DNA from: Treponema sp.
GTDB taxonomy: Bacteria; Spirochaetota; Spirochaetia; Treponematales; Breznakiellaceae
Reading direction: 5' to 3'
Assembly: GCA_031272575.1 (NCBI GenBank)
Contig: JAISTO010000201.1
Location: 1-8,339, forward strand
Length of the DNA: 8,339 bases
In this document: positions 5,819-8,339 of the stretch, piece by piece
Layout: each line of letters starts with the position of its first letter
Position numbering within the stretch: position 1 is the stretch's first letter
The notes under the pieces: model-generated
Told to the model about the DNA's origin: nothing
Seen by the model: the letters and a program-made list of their open reading frames with translations, nothing else
The model's database searches: none
Position numbers and translations under genes: made by a program

Positions 5819-5890
5819 GTCCCCTACTTTTTCGTGTTTTAAACCCTCTTTCGAAGTCTCTTGAAACAGTCACTTTTTTCCTCAATAGGG

Positions 5891-5944
5891 GCTCTGCGGC
5901 ATGGCGCAGAGCGGCGTACCACAGGGCGCGGAGTCTCTCCGCGC
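5891..5944. repeat. Pair of GC-rich hairpins
   Basis: GCTCTGCG (5891-5898) pairs with CGCAGAGC (5905-5912) around GCATGG. GCGCGGAG (5926-5933) pairs with CTCCGCGC (5937-5944) around TCT. The second resembles the hairpin at 8034-8056, whose arms are ACTCCGCGC and GCGCGGAGT. This suggests one palindrome family on both sides of the lipoprotein gene. Confidence 0.6.
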
Positions 5945-6192
5945 GCGGCCGGACTATTTCGCCGCAAGGGGCTTGCGGGGCAAGGGGGCAGGCGGGTTTT
6001 CGTGCATGGGGGGGCGACTCGCGCTGGCTGAGCGATGCGGCGTTTCATCCGCAGCGGCGCGGCTGCCAAAGAAAGGAGGTGCAAGGGAAAAATTTTTGTG
6101 CATAACGGCGGCAAAACGCGCCGGACCGCGAGCCTTCTTTATGAGAGATGAGCCGCTGAACAGCGCGGTAAAGGGCAGCGTTTGAGAAGCCG

Positions 6193-6217
6193 TGAAAAAC
6201 TCTTGACGCGTTTTTCA
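6193..6217. promoter_or_regulatory. Operator-like dyad upstream of the lipoprotein gene
   Basis: TGAAAAAC and GTTTTTCA form a perfect 8-bp inverted repeat spaced by 9 nt. A -35-like TTGACG (6203-6208) lies in the spacer, and TTGACG recurs at 6221. No matching -10 box is seen 16-18 nt on. It lies 89 bp before the start codon. It could be a repressor site or a simple RNA hairpin. Confidence 0.3.
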
Positions 6218-6225
6218 ACTTTGAC

Positions 6226-6273
6226 GGCGGGAGAGACCGCCCGGCGGCGTGGCCGGACACTGCGCTTGCGCAG
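6226..6273 (+). promoter_or_regulatory. Three consecutive hairpins ahead of the lipoprotein start
   Basis: GGCGG/CCGCC (6226-6241), CCGGC/GCCGG (6241-6256) and CTGCGC-TT-GCGCAG (6260-6273) lie just ahead of the Shine-Dalgarno. The first two share a base and could compete. They may structure the leader. No known riboswitch class is recognised. Confidence 0.35.
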
Positions 6274-6291
6274 CCACGACATTATTTTCAT

Positions 6292-6298
6292 AAGGAGG
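6292..6298 (+). promoter_or_regulatory. Shine-Dalgarno of the lipoprotein gene
   Basis: AAGGAGG lies 7 nt before ATG at 6306. It is a strong site that fixes the start and supports the gene being real. Confidence 0.85.
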
Positions 6299-6305
6299 GA
6301 TTTCA

Positions 6306-8006
6306 ATGAAATCCAACATTTTGAGGGCACTTGCCGGGGCTTTAGTCCCTGGGGCGGTGCTCATACTTAGCGTGACGGGGTGCAAGGAACCCGTCGACCC
6401 CAAGGCGGAGATCGAGGCGGGGATCCTGTACCGCGAGGTTACGCGGACCGTGCCGGGGCTTTCTATCGTCTACAAGACCGCCGAAACGGTGTGGGTGGGC
6501 TACGAGTTTAACGGCAGCCAGGATCCCGCTACCGCGCCGTTGGTGGTGGACTATCCGTACGGTGATAGTTCTTCCTGGGAACTCCGTACCATGAACGGGA
6601 AGACTTACTACGCCAGGATCGTGAACAAGAGCGCGGCTCCTGCTGCGACGGCGTTGGTATTCGAGGAGAAGTACCGGATCGCCCAGGGCCTGACCGAAGC
6701 GACAATTTCGACTACGTCGGAGGATACGACTTATACAGCACCCTATGTCGTTGCAGTGGAGGAAACGGTCACCCTGGACTATGCAACCCGGAGCATTCAG
6801 ATCAAGGAGAGCGATTTCCTGACCAACGCGCCCGCGGGAAAAACACCCGTTAATGGCGGCTGGCTTGTCAAGCGGACGGTACCGGCTCTCGTCATCATTC
6901 CCGGAAGCGCCACGGAAAACAGTGTCCTCGTGGGTTACGAGGTGCCGGCAGACCAAGACCCCGAAACGGCGATTACGGAGTCCACTTGGAAGGTTAACAG
7001 TAGTTCTTCAACAGGCACCACCTACTATGACAAGGGCAGACTGGATGACGACAACGATGACAAGACCTACCGGGCTGTCCAGGTGACTGCTTCCGGAAGT
7101 GTTGTGTATGCCACCTTTGCGAGCGAGTACACACTGTCGGCTGCCGGTACAACAAGCGGTACGGCCAACACGACGGTGACACTGGCGGTGCCCAAGACGG
7201 CCTTTGCGACGACAGCGAGCACGATTCGCGCGGTGACCTCGGGGGATGTGAAGGTGTATTCCGGCCCTGTCAAGGTGCAGAACGGGAGCACTTGGACGGA
7301 TCTCTCCGCGGAGCAGCGGCGGATTGATGTGGCGCTGCCCCTCGACAACAGCGCTGTGCAGTATGTGAAGTACCGGTATAAGTATGCCGGGGACACCGGT
7401 TGGGCGTATCCTTCTAATGTTAGCGATATCATTACGGACCGCTTTGCGTATCAAAACGGAACCACCGACAACAACCATCTGGGCCTCAAGACGGCACAGG
7501 TGTCTTTCAACGCAGCAGCCGTCAGATACAAACTGACGGCAACCGCTGACATTAAAACGGACTACTCCAATGTGTCGTACGATGGTTCTACTATCGGGAC
7601 ATTCCAGGTCCGCAGCAACGAGTATCCATCCCAGCAATACGCCGATGGTTATGTCACCGTGGGCGGCAATATCAACACCAAGCCTGTGTGGCAGAGGTAC
7701 GACAATAAGTATGTGGACCTCAGAGGGACCGAGTATGAGGCAGCTGCGGTCACTGTAGGTCGGACTTCCATCGGCTACGCCGTGCCTATCACCATCATCG
7801 GGAGCGGCGTTAATGCTTATGTACCCGTGGAAGTCGATACATCCTACTACGAATTTCCCACCACGGTGGAACTGAAGTACGCCACTGACAACAACAGCCA
7901 CACGCTTGAGACTTCGTCTACCGGCGCTGACGGATATTCGGTGACGCTGAGCGCGTACGAAGCGCCCGTGCCGTCCACTCCGGGCTTCAGCATCGCCGGC
8001 AATTAG
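6306..8006 (+). CDS. Predicted secreted lipoprotein with a duplicated domain, function unknown
   Basis: The 566-residue product starts with a lipoprotein signal: positively charged MKSNILR, a hydrophobic stretch to about residue 22, and the lipobox VTGC with Cys26 as the acylated residue. It is therefore probably membrane-anchored and outside the cytoplasm. The mature part is rich in Thr, Ser, Val and Tyr, as in beta-sandwich surface proteins, with no further membrane segment. Two divergent copies of one module are visible. The first, at about 43-125, contains RTVPGLSIVY, WVGYEF and QDPATA. The second, at about 186-280, contains RTVPALVIIP, LVGYEV and QDPETA. Each is followed by a TYY motif and ends at a Y-[RT]-[IL]. 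The second carries an acidic loop DDDNDD (247-252), possibly a cation site. The C-terminal half (about 290-566) has no obvious repeat and ends in a Pro/Ser tail. GC content and codon choice are visibly lower in GC than in the minus-strand genes, which may mean foreign origin or relaxed codon bias. I do not recognise a family; adhesion or envelope roles are guesses. Confidence 0.92.
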   Translation: MKSNILRALAGALVPGAVLILSVTGCKEPVDPKAEIEAGILYREVTRTVPGLSIVYKTAETVWVGYEFNGSQDPATAPLVVDYPYGDSSSWELRTMNGKTYYARIVNKSAAPAATALVFEEKYRIAQGLTEATISTTSEDTTYTAPYVVAVEETVTLDYATRSIQIKESDFLTNAPAGKTPVNGGWLVKRTVPALVIIPGSATENSVLVGYEVPADQDPETAITESTWKVNSSSSTGTTYYDKGRLDDDNDDKTYRAVQVTASGSVVYATFASEYTLSAAGTTSGTANTTVTLAVPKTAFATTASTIRAVTSGDVKVYSGPVKVQNGSTWTDLSAEQRRIDVALPLDNSAVQYVKYRYKYAGDTGWAYPSNVSDIITDRFAYQNGTTDNNHLGLKTAQVSFNAAAVRYKLTATADIKTDYSNVSYDGSTIGTFQVRSNEYPSQQYADGYVTVGGNINTKPVWQRYDNKYVDLRGTEYEAAAVTVGRTSIGYAVPITIIGSGVNAYVPVEVDTSYYEFPTTVELKYATDNNSHTLETSSTGADGYSVTLSAYEAPVPSTPGFSIAGN

Positions 8007-8033
8007 GCAGGCAGGATAGGGGGAGAGGGCGAG

Positions 8034-8056
8034 ACTCCGCGCTCAAGGCGCGGAGT
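8034..8056 (+). terminator. Hairpin after the lipoprotein gene, possible terminator
   Basis: ACTCCGCGC (8034-8042) and GCGCGGAGT (8048-8056) form a perfect 9-bp GC-rich stem with a TCAAG loop, 28 nt after the stop codon. No T-tract follows (GACGAGCATCTTTCG), so it may mark the 3' end by RNA stability, or be a palindromic repeat unit, rather than act as a classical terminator. Confidence 0.35.
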
Positions 8057-8061
8057 GACGA

Positions 8062-8160
8062 GCATCTTTCGTGACCCCCCAAAGGGGGACAATCTTCGCA
8101 TCCTCCCCAAGGGGGAGGATGGCATCTTTCGTGCCCCCCCCTACCCCCCCAAAGGGGGGG
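8062..8160. repeat. Tandem hairpins with a 60-bp duplicated spacer motif
   Basis: GCATCTTTCGTG occurs at 8062-8073 and again at 8122-8133, exactly 60 bp apart. Each copy is followed by a C-run/AAA/G-run hairpin: C5-AAA-G5 (8076-8088) and C7-AAA-G7 (8144-8160). Between them lies a perfect 10-bp stem CATCCTCCCC/GGGGAGGATG with a 3-nt loop (8099-8121). This looks like a degenerate duplication of a palindromic unit. Confidence 0.7.
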
Positions 8161-8222
8161 ATGAGCCGTCACCCGCCTCCACCCCGCGCCCTCGCATCAC
8201 GCCCCCACTCCCCACCCACCTC

Positions 8223-8334
8223 CTAAACTTGTCCCATATCTTTAGCCCACTCTGAAGAAACAGGATTTTAAGAATTTAACCGCGAATTATGCTAATGAAC
8301 GCGAATTTTATTAAGAGTAATATTCGCGTAAATT
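8223..8334. repeat. Right copy of the 112-bp perfect inverted repeat
   Basis: This is the exact reverse complement of 1-112. Its CTAAACTTG end faces the interior, as in the left copy. Five further bases (CGTGT) follow before the window ends, and the left copy has no sequence to compare with them, so the repeat may be longer. On the plus strand it can encode LNLSHIFSPL then stop, which extends any open frame entering it but is not evidence of a gene. Confidence 0.97.
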
Positions 8335-8339
8335 CGTGT

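Larger units (their letters stand above)
5236..6305. other. 1.07-kb intergenic region between divergent genes, rich in hairpins and repeats
   Basis: I see no convincing protein gene here. Short open frames (for example 5901-6185 plus and 5511-5885 minus) are arginine- or proline-rich, lack a well-placed Shine-Dalgarno and run through palindromes. The region holds the operon promoter, a G-rich tract (5320-5351), paired hairpins (5351-5383), a duplicated 28-bp element, a promoter/terminator pair (5519-5646), a 10-bp hairpin (5690-5712), a C12 tract (5807-5818), two GC-rich hairpins (5891-5944), an orphan Shine-Dalgarno-like site (6072-6081) and a dyad ahead of the lipoprotein gene. Confidence 0.85.
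8007..8222. other. Short intergenic region of tandem palindromes and a C-rich tract
   Basis: There is no gene here. After the TAG there is a purine-rich stretch, a tandem series of four hairpins (8034-8160), a pyrimidine-rich stretch and a C-rich tract at 8202-8217 matching the G-rich tract near 5340 in inverse orientation. The right inverted repeat then begins. Confidence 0.8.

Noticed and set aside
5511..5885. 124-codon minus-strand frame in the intergenic region
   Set aside because: It runs through a C12 tract, a 10-bp hairpin, the putative terminator and a duplicated element. It is Arg/Pro-rich and has no good ribosome site.
5901..6185. 94-codon plus-strand frame before the lipoprotein
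   Set aside because: Its start lies in a hairpin, with no Shine-Dalgarno upstream and low-complexity Ala/Gly/Arg composition.
6249..6270. Sigma-54 (-24/-12) promoter before the lipoprotein, suggested by TGGC and TTGC motifs
   Set aside because: The distance between GG and GC is 15 nt instead of the required 10, so it does not fit the sigma-54 consensus.
7008..7901. 297-codon open frame on the minus strand within the lipoprotein gene
   Set aside because: It is antisense to a gene with a clear signal peptide and Shine-Dalgarno, and its composition is not protein-like.
8034..8160. CRISPR array
   Set aside because: The repeats are palindromes of differing sequence and length with only one 12-bp motif repeated. 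There are no regular spacers and no cas genes.

Overview
The window carries five protein-coding genes. Four lie head to tail on the minus strand: an EF-G paralogue (5235-3154), rpoN/sigma-54 (3147-1780), short hibernation factor hpf (1746-1456) and aroA/EPSP synthase (1449-109). A predicted lipoprotein (6306-8006) lies on the plus strand, divergent from them. No defence system, CRISPR array, transposase, integrase, tRNA or rRNA was found. The minus-strand genes are strongly GC-rich, and the terminal repeats are AT-rich. A sigma-54 gene, an EF-G paralogue of the non-canonical 'AGHGGSGKT' type and a large low-homology lipoprotein together suggest a Gram-negative-type, possibly spirochaetal (Treponema-like), bacterium. 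That assignment is inference from the look of the proteins, not a search result.

Layout. Positions 1-112 and 8223-8334 are a perfect 112-bp inverted repeat, AT-rich and studded with TTCGCG/CGCGAA motifs. The window edges lie at the outer ends of these repeats, as expected if this is a whole draft contig that ended at a multi-copy repeat. From 5235 down to 109 runs a compact block (fusA-like, rpoN, hpf, aroA) with gaps of 6, 33 and 6 nt. It probably forms one operon from an extended -10 promoter at about 5291-5299. Position 5236-6305 is a 1.07-kb intergenic region full of hairpins, a G-quadruplex-like tract, a 12-nt poly-C run, a 28-bp duplicated element and a candidate promoter-to-terminator small transcript (about 5554-5646). 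The lipoprotein gene follows, then 216 bp of tandem GC-rich hairpins, then the right repeat.

How the genes fit together. The minus-strand block joins translation (EF-G paralogue, ribosome hibernation), global transcription (sigma-54) and aromatic amino acid synthesis (AroA). The rpoN-hpf pairing is a classic one. The tight spacing and Shine-Dalgarno sequences inside preceding genes suggest translational coupling. The lipoprotein is a separate unit with lower GC and a duplicated domain.

The most noteworthy points are: (1) the inverted repeats, with the inner end of the left copy supplying the aroA stop codon and apparently trimming the usual AroA C-terminus; (2) a possible unrecognised small RNA upstream of the lipoprotein; (3) an EF-G paralogue lacking the catalytic switch-II histidine and the canonical NKxD asparagine; (4) a lipoprotein with two divergent copies of one domain. 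Nothing here amounts to a demonstrable new biological system.
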